Source: Diatrype stigma (Eukaryota; Ascomycota; Sordariomycetes; Xylariales; Diatrypaceae). Taken from it: DNA of 64,000 nt. Shown one piece after another: positions 12,573-25,920 of the stretch. Position numbers and translations under genes: made by a program. Position 1 is the stretch's first letter, and each line of letters opens with the position of its first letter. Where the stretch lies: positions 1-64,000 of the forward strand of contig JAKJXP020000145.1 of the NCBI GenBank assembly GCA_022225965.2, written 5' to 3'. The notes under the pieces were generated by a model, which did not search any database, was not told where the DNA came from, and saw only the letters and a program-made list of their open reading frames with translations.

Positions 12573-14028
12573 TCAAGACGCCCCATAGCCTCCGCCGGCC
12601 TTGGGCACGTCCAGCCCCTTCGCGGTGCTGACCGTGCGGGCCAAGCTAGCTTGCAGCAGCGTCACGTCCAGCGCGGCGCTGATCATATCGAGCCCCTTTC
12701 CCGCGTACTCCCTCGCCTGCTCGGGGCTCGTGGCGAAGAAGCCGGCCTTCTTGCCGGCGGCCTTCGCGGCCGCGAGGATGCGGTCCATGGCCGCGAGCAG
12801 CGCCGGCTCGAGGACGCCGTCCAGGATCGGCCGCCCGATGCTGTTGCCCAGGTCGAACGGGCCGATGAGGAGCACGTCGATGCCGGGCACGCGCGCGATC
12901 TCGTCCACGGCGTCGAGCGCCTCCCGGGTCTCGATCTGCACCATCGTCAGGAGCGAGGCGTTGGCCCGCCGCAGGTACTCCGTCATCGACGGGATCGGGT
13001 CGAACCGCGACATGGCGTAGGGCGACCCGAACCCGCGCTGCCCCTGCGGCGGGAACTTGGCTGCCGCCACGACGCTCTTGGCGTCTTCCACGGTGCGGAG
13101 AAGAGGGACCAGCACCTGTTTTGTCACTTGTACTTGAGCCATGCACAGTTTGGTGCTTAGGTACGACGGGGCAATCAGTCACTCACCCCGTGAGCTCCAG
13201 CATCCAGAGCACCTGAATGTGGAGGTAAAGGTCAATAAGATGAGCTCATGGCTGGGCCGTCACTGGTCCTAGACTTACGCTTCACCATCCAGCTCTGCAT
13301 GTCGGGTATTCTGACGAGCGGGCTAACGCCGCAGGCAGCAATAGCCGGCACGGCCTCATGCATTGCGGCATCTGATTTTGGAAATGCACATCAGCTTCTT
13401 GCTTCTGGCCTATTCGAAAACCACACCCATCCACCCACACTACTTTCTCGAGTTGTGGTCTTCGAACCACGGAGACGGAGTGTGAGTGAAAGGGCACGCA
13501 GTGTTGAAGCAGGGATCTCGCACCATCGAGGTTGCCGTGTTCACAATCAACCATCACCCAGTTGATGCCGGGCGTCCGGGCCAGGGTCCTAGACACGTTG
13601 GCGCCGGGCAAGCACTTCCAACGTCTGGAGTTAGCTGGTTTCGGTTTCTACCCCGATAACATAGTCTAGTGGCGATTTGGGAGGCGATAGGTCATGCTCT
13701 GGGGGCGAGGGCTCCTCTTGATGAGGAATGTGCCCCTAGAACCAAACACGCCATAGAGAGAACAGAGGGGGCTGTTAAGGTCGCATACCTGCCACAAGCC
13801 CATGCTCGCCCCTTCGCCCTTGTCGAACGCTGCCTTCAACTTGCATCCCGGCAGAATTTTGGAAGAGTATCGTCTCAAGTGCTGCTGTTGTTGCTGTAGT
13901 TGCAGCAGTGACTGTTGCCGGTGCTGAATCCGGAGGGTCTGCGGGAGAGCAGTACAACGCCCACTCGAAAGGGGGGAGAGGAGACTCCAACCCGGCTGCA
14001 GTAGACTGCGGGAAGTGGGCGGCGGCAT
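12573..14028 (-). CDS. HpcH/HpaI-family aldolase, probably organellar
   Basis: Five exons (14028-13789, 13614-13524, 13371-13279, 13212-13187, 13115-12573) join in frame to 330 aa. The introns are 174, 152, 66 and 71 bp; the fourth exon is only 26 bp. From about residue 70 the protein follows the class II pyruvate aldolase (HpcH/HpaI) fold: VDCEHGN with His106, LVRIPD with Arg131, MVQIET with metal-ligand Glu212 and GPFDLG with metal-ligand Asp238. Members cleave 2-keto-3-deoxy sugar acids or 4-hydroxy-2-oxo acids to pyruvate and an aldehyde; the exact substrate cannot be read from sequence. The first 60 residues are Arg/Ser/Gln-rich, lack acidic residues and include a poly-Gln run, resembling a mitochondrial presequence. 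The last exon is notably GC-rich at third positions. Confidence 0.92.
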
Positions 14029-14221
14029 TTTGATAAACCGTCCTATCGCCTATCTACCAACAGGCCAAGTTGTCTTCGTTCTCCAAACTGGAGGTGATAA
14101 GGGGCACCTCGCGCTCTTCGCGATAGTATTAAGCATATGTCAGCACGCTGCGCTTCTGGGGTTGTATGTGTCTATCTATCGTAGCAGTATGACGGTTTGG
14201 AGGAGGGCTTGCTTGGCTTGG

Positions 14222-14259
14222 NNNNNNNNNAACCCCCCCCCCCCCCCCCCCCCCCCCCC
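14222..14259. other. Assembly gap (9 Ns) followed by poly-C run
   Basis: Nine N bases at 14222-14230 are followed by AA and then an uninterrupted run of C to about 14259. The homopolymer is the likely reason the assembly failed here, so the true length is uncertain. No gene crosses it. Confidence 0.95.
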
Positions 14260-14639
14260 GCCGCTCCGAATGCGACGGCAGTGCAGCGGGCGGGCCGTGA
14301 CAGGCATTACCTACTTACTGCCGTCTCCACTCGCACCGGAGACCTGACTTCCATTCCATTACATGAAGTTCAACTGCTGCTTTCCCCAGATTTTCTGATG
14401 CGTGCCCGGCCGGCGTCCACTCATGGGTTATTGGACTCCTGTTAGCCTGCGGGGCATGCCATGGTTGCCCCTAGGGTTGCAACTTTCAAAATACGTGTAG
14501 TGTATAATACGTATAACGCCGTGTAATACATGTGTTATAGTCCCTAATACGCGTCGGAGCCGGATTTACCCCTTTCCGGGCCCATATATAGTATACACTA
14601 ACCCGATGCGGCAAGCATTTTGCTATAAAGCCTATTTTC

Positions 14640-16087
14640 TAGTTTATTAATTTCCTTATTAATTAGGAAATTAAAGGATTTTAAGGGTTAATTTATAATA
14701 ATTCTTCGTAATATTTTCGAATTTATATAAATAAAAGTTAACTTATTCGTTTTTATTGAATTAAGCTTGTTTTTCCTAGCGTTTTATATATAATTCATCG
14801 TTTAAAATGCCCTTTTAAAAGGAACGGAATTAAAAAGGGTTTAATTTAAACGTATTATTAAAAATGCCAGCTTATTATTTGCTGTTTTTGCAATATATTA
14901 ATAATTCCTTATTTTATAAGTTATTAATAAGCTTATAACTTCGTTAAATAAGCCTTTGCCGGCCCGGAAAACGTAAAATTCATTAATTACTTATTATTAA
15001 AAGGCAACGTTTCGTACGTATTTCTTAATAAATTTAATTACTTTATGTTATTCTTCGGAATTTAAGAATCGATTTAGGCTTTATGGATTTAAAGTTTAAG
15101 CCGTTTAATTCGCGTTATTTAATTGCTTTGTAAACCGGATATTTAACGTTTAATATAACCTTTCCTAATTAATAAATTAGAAATAAACGTCTTGGCTATT
15201 GCGTAATAAGTTCTAGGCTTATTTAATATTACGTTACCGGGTAATTAAATATTTAAAATAAAACTTATTCGATTCGAATGCTAATTATGCTTTAATAATG
15301 GGCTTAATTATTTAAAACAACGCGATAAGGTATATCCAGAAATAAGGGTTATTAATTATATTTACGATTTTTTTTAATTCGATTCGTTTTTCGGAATTTA
15401 TAAAGTTTAAGTCGGCAATAATATCGGAATAAAAAAAAAACAATAAAAGCGATACGATTATCGAAGCAAGATTTAAAGCATCGTTATTATAAACCCTATC
15501 GGGTAATAACTTTATTTCATATTAAGTTAATATGTAATTCGAAATAAGAAATTAATACTTACGTTTATAATAAAGCCTTTATTTTTTTTCTTTCTTGCCG
15601 TTTTATATTTCGTAAGCGACCATATTATAAATACGCATTATAAAAGCCGTTTATAAGCTATAAAACAAAGCCATAAATTTCCTTTTAAGGTATAATTTCG
15701 AAAATGTTCTTAATTAAAAGCTATAATTCGTAAAAATCGCAATTAATATAAATAATATAATTTAATTTAACATATCCTTAAATTCGACGATATACGGTTC
15801 GTATTGTTTTGTAAATATTTATATTAACCGAATTAATTTTCGTTAAGTTTTCGTTCGTAATTTCGATAAATAACGGAAATAAAAAGACGATATAATTATT
15901 CGCGATTAATTAAATATTACTTATATCGATAATTTTTTAATATAAAAAAGAACCTATCGGAAATTATATAAAAACGTTTAAAACGCGACGTTTAACGAAG
16001 TTATTCGAATTATTAAAAATAACGTTAATGAATTTCGCTTACTTAATAATTCCTTATATATCGTTGCGATATTTAAAATATATTTAA
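14640..16087. repeat. RIP-degraded older repeat, left part (interrupted by chromovirus)
   Basis: AT-rich, stop-saturated sequence to the left of the inserted chromovirus. It resumes at 25921 after the target-site duplication, so the two flanks were contiguous before insertion (about 2.3 kb). Reading both strands across stops gave only vague protein-like stretches on the - strand near 14850-15010, which I could not assign. No clear terminal inverted repeats were found between its outer ends. Confidence 0.55.
16083..16087. repeat. Target-site duplication TTTAA, left copy
   Basis: Identical to 25916-25920 on the other side of the chromovirus. Five base pairs is the usual duplication length for Ty3/gypsy integrases. 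Confidence 0.9.
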
Positions 16088-16256
16088 TGTAAGGATAAAC
16101 TTTAAGTAAAAGACGATAATGATTTTTTTAAGAAAAAACTAGCTATAACTAAACTAATAAGATCTATTAATACAATGAAAAACAGGACCTACTGTTTTTT
16201 GGCTAAAGAAAGGAGCTTTTAAATAAGAAAGCTTTTTGTAATAACTTCCTATAACA
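16088..16256 (-). repeat. Chromovirus LTR (3' LTR in element orientation)
   Basis: 169 bp, TG at one end and CA at the other. It aligns to 25747-25915 with a constant offset and no gaps. Differences are all C/T or G/A and occur in both directions, as expected if each LTR was mutated independently by RIP. Confidence 0.95.
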
Positions 16257-16261
16257 ACTTG

Positions 16262-16270
16262 CCCCCTTTT
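16262..16270 (-). other. Polypurine tract
   Basis: Reads AAAAGGGGG on the - strand, a few bases inside the 3' LTR. This is the position and composition of the plus-strand primer of LTR retrotransposons. Confidence 0.75.
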
Positions 16271-18599
16271 CGAAAAACGTTATTAACGTTTCGTTAACGT
16301 TATTTATTCAGCTATACGGATTTTCTTGGCTGCTTTTTTTGATCCTTCGGAAGCCTTATCCGAAAATTTTTTCTTTAGCGCGGCCGGAATTAAATTATTA
16401 AAACTTATTAACAAAACCGAAGGCTTTTTTTGGTAAAACATTAGCTTTAGCTATGGTAATTCGGACGTTATTATTTACTAAAAAACGTAATCCAAATTCT
16501 TCTTTTCCTTTACTTTAAATATGCCTTATTTGGTTATGTCCTATAAGTTTAATATTTAATGCGTTGCTACTATTTAATACGGCTTTAGCGATAACGTATA
16601 AATCGTTTTTAAAACTTTAAACATTAGTTTTAGAAATAACGTATAAGTTATTTTTAAAGCCGTAAATATTGATTCTAATGTTTAGTATGTTTTTAATAAT
16701 AACGTATAAGCCGCTTTTAAAATATAAAACATTGGTTCGGATATTTTATATTAGATCGCCGATAAAGAAAAACGTACCGTATTTTAGGTTTTAAATATTA
16801 AAGATAAATATGTTTTACGAAAAAACGAACGCAACTTTTATAGCCCAAAAAGTAATAAAAATATACGTAAAAATAATAATGGCTTCGTAATAAGGTTTAA
16901 TTTTAATGCTATATTTGCCATTTATATTTTTATATTTGCCATTTATATTAATAGTATTATTAATGCGTTTATATTGCATAAAATTATTTCGTATATTATA
17001 CCGAATGCTATCGATTTATTTCTTAATTATAATATAAAAATGTCGTTTATTTTTTTTGCCGCGTTTGTTTTTTTAAGGTATTTTTTAAGATTTTTGCGTT
17101 CGAATGTATTTCGTTCGGAAATATTAGGTATTTTCTATAAAACGTCCGTTATATATAACGTTAATGTATTATTTAATAATATTTATAATTAAATGGCCTT
17201 GCTATATAAATGCAATTAAATCTCGTTATAATTAACTTATTCGTTAAAAGCTTTGTTTAATATTATAATATTATTTCCGATGGTATTAATTGTTTTTTCG
17301 ATAAAATTATATTCGTTTAATTTATTAATTATATATATATTTGTTTTGTTTTTGGCCTACGGGTTTGGCATGTCGTCGATATTTTATATAACTTATTTAT
17401 ATTCGTCTTATAATACCATTTTCTATTTTAAGCCAATAACATTGGCGGATTATAATTAAAACGTTTATAACGAAAACATTATTATTACCATAAACGTAAA
17501 ACCGTTTAAAAAAGCTGGTTTTATATATGCTTATTTCGGCGATATCTTTTTAAATTAGATTATTCGCAACGGTCAAGGCCTTAACTTAAAGGTATTAAAG
17601 GTTTTTGTTTTAACTGTTTTGGCCAGTATTAACTTAATAACCAATATACATTCCTTATAAGCCATATTATTCTTATTATAATATTTTTTCCAATAAGCTA
17701 GGATTCGTTTAATATTCGCTAATATAATGTATTATTTTATTTCAGCCTATTATAATCTTAATAATACCTTTTACGGCTACGAATTAAATCCATTCGCGTC
17801 TTTATATATTCGGAACGCTTTTATTTTTTCCTTAAGAAGCAGCCGATATTTATAATTCGAATCGTCTTTTTAATTATTTCTATATTTTTTTTCGATAATT
17901 ATTGCCAATGTTTTTAATATATCCTGCTAAATTTTAAAATTTACTAATTGATTCGTAAAATTAATTTTCGTTAACGCGTCGACCATTAATTTTAAATCCA
18001 TATTTATCGAAAACATGTATATTTTAAGAACTTTTTTCCAATAATTCTTCGTATTTTTAAAATCTTTAATTATTTTTGCGTTTTTTTCTGGCATTTTCTT
18101 ATATTTATTCGAGGCCATTTTTGTTTTCGATAAAGGCGCAAAATTTGGCTTATTAATTTTTAACCATTGCGTTTAAAAAATATTCGCGTAATCTTTAATT
18201 TTTGCCGATATTAATAAGCTAATATTTCCGTACGAAAAGGTTTTATCGGAAAAGGCCTTATTTTCGATTTCTGCATTTGCCATTTTGTTATTTCGTATTA
18301 TAAGAATCGTTTCAAAAATGAAAAAACTAGAAAGAAAAATCGGTACGAAAAAATAATAAGAAAGAAAAAAAAAATAACGAAAAGTTTATATTTGTTCCGG
18401 AAAAATTTTTTTTTTATTAATATATGGTTTATATATATGTATATACGGCATTATAAGCATATATATATATTATAATGCTTAGGTTTTAATGTTTTATAAA
18501 TGATTCCTATTGATTACTGTAATATATTGGTATTTAAATTTTTATGTTAATTTTTGGAATTATTTATATTAGCTTTTAGTCGGGTTTTGTATCCATTAA

Positions 18600-21500
18600 T
18601 GTATTAAAAGAAATAACGTCGTCGTTTTTAAATTTCAGTTCTTTCAAAGTTAATTTGTATTTCCGGTTAAATTCGTATATTAATTTAGTAGCGTTTTATA
18701 TAAATAATTGTTTTAAATATCATTCGTTTCATTATAACGGCCATTCTTTTTATTTTACTAGGTATTCGAACGTTAATTTGCCTTATTTATTAATTCGTTT
18801 TTTAAGTAAGAACTTTAGTTTATAAGATATCCATTCGTCGTCGTCTTTTTCGATAATAACTTGTTTTAAAAATGGACGTTTTTTTTTTTACGGGTTTGTA
18901 TTTTCCGAACTTTTGGTTAAATGTATTATTAAAATTATTTTATATATCTTTTAATGTCTCGAAAAACCGAATTCGTAAATAAAATCTTTAATTCTTTTTA
19001 TTATTATTAAAGGGTTAATTCGTTGTTTTAACCATTTTTTGGGCGGATTTTTTAATAGCTTATATTTTTTATGCAGCTTTAGGTATATTTCGTTTTCGAC
19101 GTTAAATTTTAGCGGGGCATGATTTTTGTCGTATCGGAGCTTGCTATTAGCTGCTATAAAATCTATGGCGACTTATGCGTTTCGTTAATATAACTATTTA
19201 ACGGTTTCGAAATTAATAGAATTTTATAATACCTTAAAAATGGACATTAGGAATAGTAATTTAAAACCGAACGTTATTTCGTTTAGCGATTTTTTAAGCA
19301 TTTCCGATTTCGAATTATTTATATTATGCTATAATGCTGGTATAATAACGACCCACGATTTTTCGAATGTCGTTATATAATATCGAATTATAATCTCGAT
19401 ATTTTGGTTTCGTTTTTTTGTTTAGCCGTTTCTTTATAAATAAAACGCTATAATGAAATTTAATATTGTTTTTATTTATATAAAAATCGTTTGCCAAAAT
19501 TTAAACGTAAACTTTGGATTTCGGTTAAATATGGCTCGTTTTAGCAATCCCTAGTTATATAATTGCAATATTTTTAACGTAATTATAACCCATTTTTTTG
19601 CTATATATATTAAATGCCCTAGGATTAATATTATTTTTTTTAAGAATTTATAAACCATTATTATTAACGCGTTATATATTTCGTATTCTGGCATTTTTTA
19701 AAAGGTATTTACGGTTAATATTTCGGGCAATCCAATAATAAAATCTTACGAAATACAATAATATGGTATTAAATTCGAAACAATAGGTTTTAATAAGCCG
19801 GAAAGCATATTTCGGTTCGTTTTGTTTTTAATATATTCGAAACAAAATCGACAATAATTCCTAATCTTTCGTATAAAACTTCGAATATAAAGCCTTTCCA
19901 AATTTTGTATTATACGGGCCGCATTAAAATAATACTTTTGGTCGTATATTATTTGCAAAATGTTTTCGTAATAATTATTTGGTATTACCAATCGCTTAAT
20001 CCCTTTCGAAAATACGTTATAAAATAAATCGTTTTTTATCATAAAACGCATTTCTTTTATATCGAACGATTTTAAATCTTATAATCGTTTAAGTCTCGAA
20101 TTTAATTCGTTTTGTTCTTTTTTTAAAGCTTTAGGTAATCGTTTTTCGATTTTCGTTATTTCTTTGTTTTTGCGATTCTTTAAGTATTAAAAAATTTTGG
20201 CTAATTTATTGTTTTTTTTATATCCGTTTAATAGCTTTGTTTTAAAATCGGAAGATATAGCGAATTTTATATATATATAACCGAAGTCGTTAATAATGTC
20301 GTTAAGCGTATTTTTTTTTTTTCAGCTGCTTCCTTTTCGTTCGTAAGATTATTTTTAGCCGGCAATTTAAATAACGCATTTAAAACGAAATTTGTTTTTC
20401 TTAATATATGTTTAACGTTTAATTTGAATTATTTTAAATATGCTAAAGCTATAATTAAACGAGAATTATTTTTTATTGCATTAATAAAGTTTAAATTTCG
20501 TTACGTAATTATTTTTTTAATGGCTTTATGGTTTATTAATATAATTATGTCTTTTATATACGATTGGATTTATAAACGTAATTAACGACATATCCATATG
20601 AAACCTATTATTTTAAGCTTTATGGCTTTATATTTACGTTTCGCTTTTATAAGCACTTTATTAAGATATAATATAATTTCGATATTATTAAAGAAAATAA
20701 TACCGTTTATCCATAATATACGTAAATAAAAAACCATAATACCGAAACCTCGTTATTTGGACGCATTTAACTTAATAAATGTTTTTCGTTTTGGATTTTA
20801 ATAAATAAAATAAGTTCTTCGTTCGAAAGCGTTTTGCAGCAAATGGAAACTTTTTTTTTCGGCTTTAATAGGTTCGAATTTCTTATTCGAGGTTTAAATT
20901 TTTCTTTAAATTACTATGGATTTGGATAGTTCGCCTAACTTTCGTTTTTTGGCCAATATATTTGTTTTGCGTTTTTATAATGGCTTTACTTTTTGTTAAT
21001 ATTACGGTATATATTTTTTTAGCCATGTAATTATTCCGATATATATTTTTAAGTTTCTTAATGTCTTTAAAAATTCGATTTTTGCAATGGCTTTTAGTTT
21101 TTCCTTATCGATGGTTATATTAAATCCGTTAATTTTAAGTCCGAATAACCGTATAGAATCGTATTTATTAAAAAACTTTTTCGGGTTTAATAAAAGACCG
21201 ATATTCTTAAATAATATAAATATAATATCGAAATATATTAAATATTCGTTTTTTAAGTTATTTGTAATTATAATATCGTTAATATATGCTTTATAAAATT
21301 CTTTATAATTATGAAGTTTTTAGTTTATAAATCGCTACATAAACGGTAAGCTATTTCGAAAACCCATTAATACGACGTTTAACATTTCGAATTCCTTTAA
21401 TAAAATAATGACCATTTTGTTCCGATATTTTAAATATATTAACAGTTGGTAAAAAAATATTAACGTATCGAAAACAATAATATACGCTTTTTCGAAAATA

Positions 21501-22700
21501 AAAGATAAAATGTCTTTTTAATAAGGCATGAAATATACGTTTAATACGACAATATCGTTTAAGGCTTTAAGATTTACGACGACTTTTTCTTTTTTCGCTT
21601 TATTTATTATTTTCCATATTACGAAAACGAAATAACCGAAAGATATAAATTCTTTTATTCAATCCAAACGTTTAATATTATATATATTATTAAATAACTT
21701 ATTAAGAAATTTTTTGTTTTTTTTATCCAGTTAATATAAACGTATTCGGATGCCTTATTTTTATTATCCTTTTATTAAATTTATACGTATTATTTCTTTT
21801 TTTGGCATAAATATAATACCTTTATTTCTTTAAACGTCGAATTTCTTAAATATTGTTTTAATTTTGGCTATAAAAGCTTTATTTGCTACCGATATAATAA
21901 TGCCGTTTTTTATATGGATTTCAGGATCGTTATTTGGTTTTATTAAATTAATGGTATATTCGTAATAATAAGGCTTTGCATATTTTTCTAATAATTCGCT
22001 TAAATTATTTACGGCTTTCCATATGTTTTATAAAGTGGCTTTTTCTAAAATAAACGCGTATATTAATTCGTTTGTTATTTCGATTTCTTTAGATATAAAT
22101 AATCGAAAAATCTCGTTTAAATATTTCATTGTTATAAATATTATCGTTTGGGCTATTATTATTTTCGTCCAGCTAATATTCGTATAATAGGCGTTTTTTG
22201 CATCCGTAATCTGGCCTAAACGCATATTCCGGCGTATAATAACCGGTTCGTTTATATAATTAAAAATAAAAATAAATTTCGGAATATTCGTATTAATAAT
22301 TACATTTATGGCATCCGGAAATATAGCCGTAAAAGTATAGGCTTTTTTATTTCCGTATTCATTAATATTATTTAGTTTTATAAATTTAATAAGAACTATA
22401 GCTATTATATGCGGTAATATAATTATATTAATTCTAGCGATTATTCGTTTTTTAATAAAAGGCGTTTTTTAAATGATTTCGAAATTAAAACCAAAGCCCT
22501 TATAAAACGCCAATTTAAGACGTTTTTTCGTATAATTTATAATAGCTCCATAATTATTAAGCCACGAATTTCCGAATAATAGCTTGGATTCGAGATTTTT
22601 ATAAATCCAAGCTTCGATTGGAAGTTATAAAATAACTTGAATATTTCTTAGCCTAGCAGGAATATTTATTATTTATTTTATTTTTTCGATTAACGTAATA
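18600..22700 (-). pseudogene. Degenerate chromovirus pol (protease to chromodomain)
   Basis: Read on the - strand across stops. A protease-like GNSWL block lies near 22570-22590. The RT spans about 21700-21000, with its catalytic motif at 21275-21286 now reading YIND instead of YxDD. RNase H is seen at about 20350-20560 (a DHKAI-like block downstream of a KDIIIL block, ending near LPAKN). The integrase zinc-binding segment at about 19840-20010 ends in a CRFCFEYIKNK stretch. A chromodomain-like LTFEYLVK block lies near 18740-18780. The longest uninterrupted pieces, 22028-22225 and 19746-20051, are fragments only. Confidence 0.88.
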
Positions 22701-25700
22701 AGTTTTTTAATGCCTATTATCGTAATAAAATCGGCGTAAATTTTTGTAGCTATAGGAAAATGTTTATATAATTAGTTTTTATTCATTATTTCGTTTAATA
22801 AACCGGTATTTACATATTCGGATATTAAATATTCGGATACGTTAATAACGAATTTTAAATATATATATCGAAAACGTACGGTATCGGCTTTAAATATTTT
22901 AAGTTTTGCAATTATTATATATAATAAAAATGCCTTTTTTCCGTTTAACGAATCCATTAAATAAAAATCGGTAACGTTTTCGTTTATGTTATTATGAAAC
23001 GTTTAAAAATATTCGTTTTCGATTTTTTCGATAATAAATAACGGGGACTTTAGCGGCGTAAAAAATAAGGATTTGTTTTTAAGGTTTAACTTAAAAACTG
23101 GCTTAATAATACGGCATTTATTCGATATAACGTATTTTATGTATTCGTTACGAAACTAAAACATTTTTCTGCATTTCCTATAAATCCGTCGTTTTTATAT
23201 TTATTCGATTAATATTTCATTTTAATTATTATTATTATTAAAAAAAGCAATATAAACAAAAACGTTATTATTATTTACGAATTATTCATTATCGTTATAA
23301 TTTTTTAATATAAAGTAATTATTAATAATAAGCTATTTTTCGGTAAACTCTTTAAAAGGGTCATTAATAATTACATAATATTCGTTATCGAAATAAAACG
23401 TTTATGTATTAGCATTTTAACTTGCTTTTATTCATTTATTTTATCGACGGTTATTTCCGAATTTAATATTGCGTTTACGTCTTTAGGCGTTTCTGCTACG
23501 GAATTTTTTATACAGATTGCCTCTATAATTATTACGGTATAAACGAAATTCTTTTCGTGAATTTAAGCTTTTGCCTTTATTATTGCCGTTATAATTATTA
23601 TAAAAGCTGTTTTTTAATAACTTTATTACGGTACCGTTTTAATTGGCTTAATTTTTAAAATACGAGGATAATGCTATTAATAAAGAACAATTTGGCATTT
23701 CGATTTATTTATTAGCTTTTAAGAGTTTTTAATTAATGGATTTATATTGTTCCTTTTCGAAATTAAAGGCGGAAATAAACGCTTATGGCTATATTAATAT
23801 TGCTTATTTATAAAAAATAAACTTATTTTCGAGATGTTAAAGCCAGTTATTAAGACGGAAATTAAACTCGGAAATAACAAATACTTGTCGTAATTATAAG
23901 TAAATTACGTTATAAACATAAATTATTAGCTACATAAACGTTTTTATATCCGCTGTTCTATAATATCTTATATATTCCGTCGTTTATGCGTAAACGGATA
24001 CGTTAATATGGACATAATTAAAACTATATTAATCCTTTAATAAAAACAGCAATGCATTAGCTTTTTTAATTTTAAAACGTTAAATAATTTTGTTTAATAA
24101 GGCGTTTAAATTTCCGAGCAGAATAGTTTTTATATTTTGGTTAACTTTTATTGCCCACTAAGCTTAAACGTTTTTCCGAAGCAATTAAGGAAAATCTTTA
24201 ATAATAATCTCGATTTTATTCGGATTTTGGACATGCTTATGTATTGCAATTATAAAGAGCTGCATATTACGCCAATAAATATTCGTACCGACTTAGGCGA
24301 AGTTATCCGTTCCAAAAAAAGGTTCGAAATTAGGATTTAAAAAACCGATATTTTAAAGCTTTCATTTACGGATAAAAGAATCTTTAAATTAATTGTTTCT
24401 AAAAAATTAAAAAGCTGTCTTAGCAATATCGATAAGTTCCTTAAGGCCCAGGTTCTTTAATCCATCGGGCAAAACGACAGCTTTATTTAAATTTTAAATA
24501 AGGGCATTGGTTTCCATAAGGAAACCTTTAGGATTCGAAAACCCGTTAAAAAAGAATGCTCCCGTATTTAAATCTAACGGTTTAGCTCCGGTATTAAACA
24601 TCTTTTCGTTATTAAGATTAAATAAATATATATTTAAGAATGAAAATATTAAAGGGGTATAATAAGCTTTTTATTTTTATTAAATTATATCCTAGAAATG
24701 TTTTAACTAAAGGCGTCCGAATTTGTTTATAATATTTTCGGCTAAATTGTTCCAATATATTGGTATAAAAGTATTCTTAAAAGGGGTTTTTAAAAACGTA
24801 TCTTACAAACCGGAAGGTAATCTTTTTTTTAATGTTTTAGGGATTTATTCCGGATTATCGTTAATTTGCTTTTTTTATTCTTAATTATCGTTATCGTTAT
24901 TATTATTCAAAAGAATGTCTTATATAGAAACAAGGTTTAAGAATTTTTCGATAACGTATTTCTCGATTTTCAAATAAACCTGTTTAAATTTCCAATAATC
25001 GATAATCCATTTAACCGAATATTGAATAAATAAAACAAAAGAATTTTTAATAATTCGCTTAGGTTTTAATAAAAAAGGGTAATTATATTTTAAAAATAGC
25101 TTATAAATTTTAAGAATAATGTTTTTTAATAATGGATTATGTTTAAAATAATTTGAATAATCGATAATAAAATCTAATATAATTATAAAAGTATTTTTTA
25201 TTATAAACATAAGAATATAATGGGATTTTAAATATCGAAGTCGTAATGTAAAACGACGACTTTAAAAAGGTAAACAATTAATAAATAATCGAATTACCGT
25301 AAGATAAGGGTTTTTTTAATCGTTTTAATAAGGAAAAAACAAATCTAATAGTTCTAGGAATAAAACCGATTAATATAGAACCATTTTCGATAATTTATGT
25401 TATTTTGCAAATACCAACGCCTAAAGTAAATAATCGAATTTCGAAAAAAAACAAACAAAATAAATATTAAAATAAACGTTTTTATTTTCCGAAAATGAAA
25501 ATGAAAACAAATTAATAAAAAAAGATTATTGCGTTAATTAATTAATAACAAAAGAATAAATAAAATTAAAACTTAAAGAACTTAATCGGTCGGCTTTAAG
25601 GCCGATATACGCCACCATAACGATTAAACTCGAAAAGACCAATAAGATCTATAACTTAATAATATAAAGACATAATATTATTTATATAGGTTAAAAAACC
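22700..25700 (-). pseudogene. Probable degenerate gag region of the chromovirus
   Basis: This is where gag should lie, between the 5' LTR and the protease. The sequence is AT-rich and stop-filled; the longest open piece (24920-25210, 96 codons, Ile/Lys/Phe/Tyr-rich) shows no recognisable motif. The assignment rests on position alone. Confidence 0.45.
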
Positions 25701-25725
25701 GGTATGGTATATAATTATGATAATG

Positions 25726-25746
25726 CACGAGGAAATGCTACCAAGT
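25726..25746 (-). other. Putative primer-binding site
   Basis: On the - strand the bases directly inside the 5' LTR read ACTTGGTAGCATTTCC. The TGGTAGC core matches the complement of an initiator-Met-like tRNA 3' end (CTACCA); the following mismatches are mostly transitions, which RIP could explain. The tRNA identity is tentative. Confidence 0.45.
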
Positions 25747-25915
25747 TATAAAAACAAACTTTAAATAAAAAACGATAATAATTCTTTTAAGAAAAAACTA
25801 GCTATAACTAAGCTGGTAAGATCTATTAATACAATGAAAAACAGGACCCACTATCTTCTGGCTAAAGAAAGGAGCTTCCAAACAGGGAAGCTTCCTATAA
25901 TAACTTCCTATAACA
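25747..25915 (-). repeat. Chromovirus LTR (5' LTR in element orientation)
   Basis: Partner of 16088-16256, same 169-bp length. It keeps several C and G bases lost in the other copy and has lost others, including the G of the terminal TG. Confidence 0.95.
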
Positions 25916-25920
25916 TTTAA
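25916..25920. repeat. Target-site duplication TTTAA, right copy
   Basis: Matches 16083-16087. Together they mark a single clean insertion event. Confidence 0.9.

Larger units (their letters stand above)
16088..25915 (-). mobile_element. Complete but RIP-inactivated Ty3/gypsy chromovirus
   Basis: A 9,828-bp LTR retrotransposon transcribed right to left. Two 169-bp LTRs (16088-16256 and 25747-25915) align without indels and differ only by transitions (about 23 by my count). They originally ran TG...CA, and the right copy now starts TA. A 5-bp direct repeat TTTAA flanks the element (16083-16087 and 25916-25920). A purine tract lies immediately inside the 3' LTR and a tRNA-primer-site-like sequence immediately inside the 5' LTR. 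Between them, in coding order on the - strand, are degenerate gag, protease, RT, RNase H, integrase and chromodomain. All reading frames are broken by stops and the RT catalytic motif is mutated, so it cannot be autonomous. Confidence 0.95.

Noticed and set aside
14485..14640. Terminal inverted repeats bounding the older nested repeat
   Set aside because: Only weak, gapped similarity to the region near 26700-26880; not convincing by eye.
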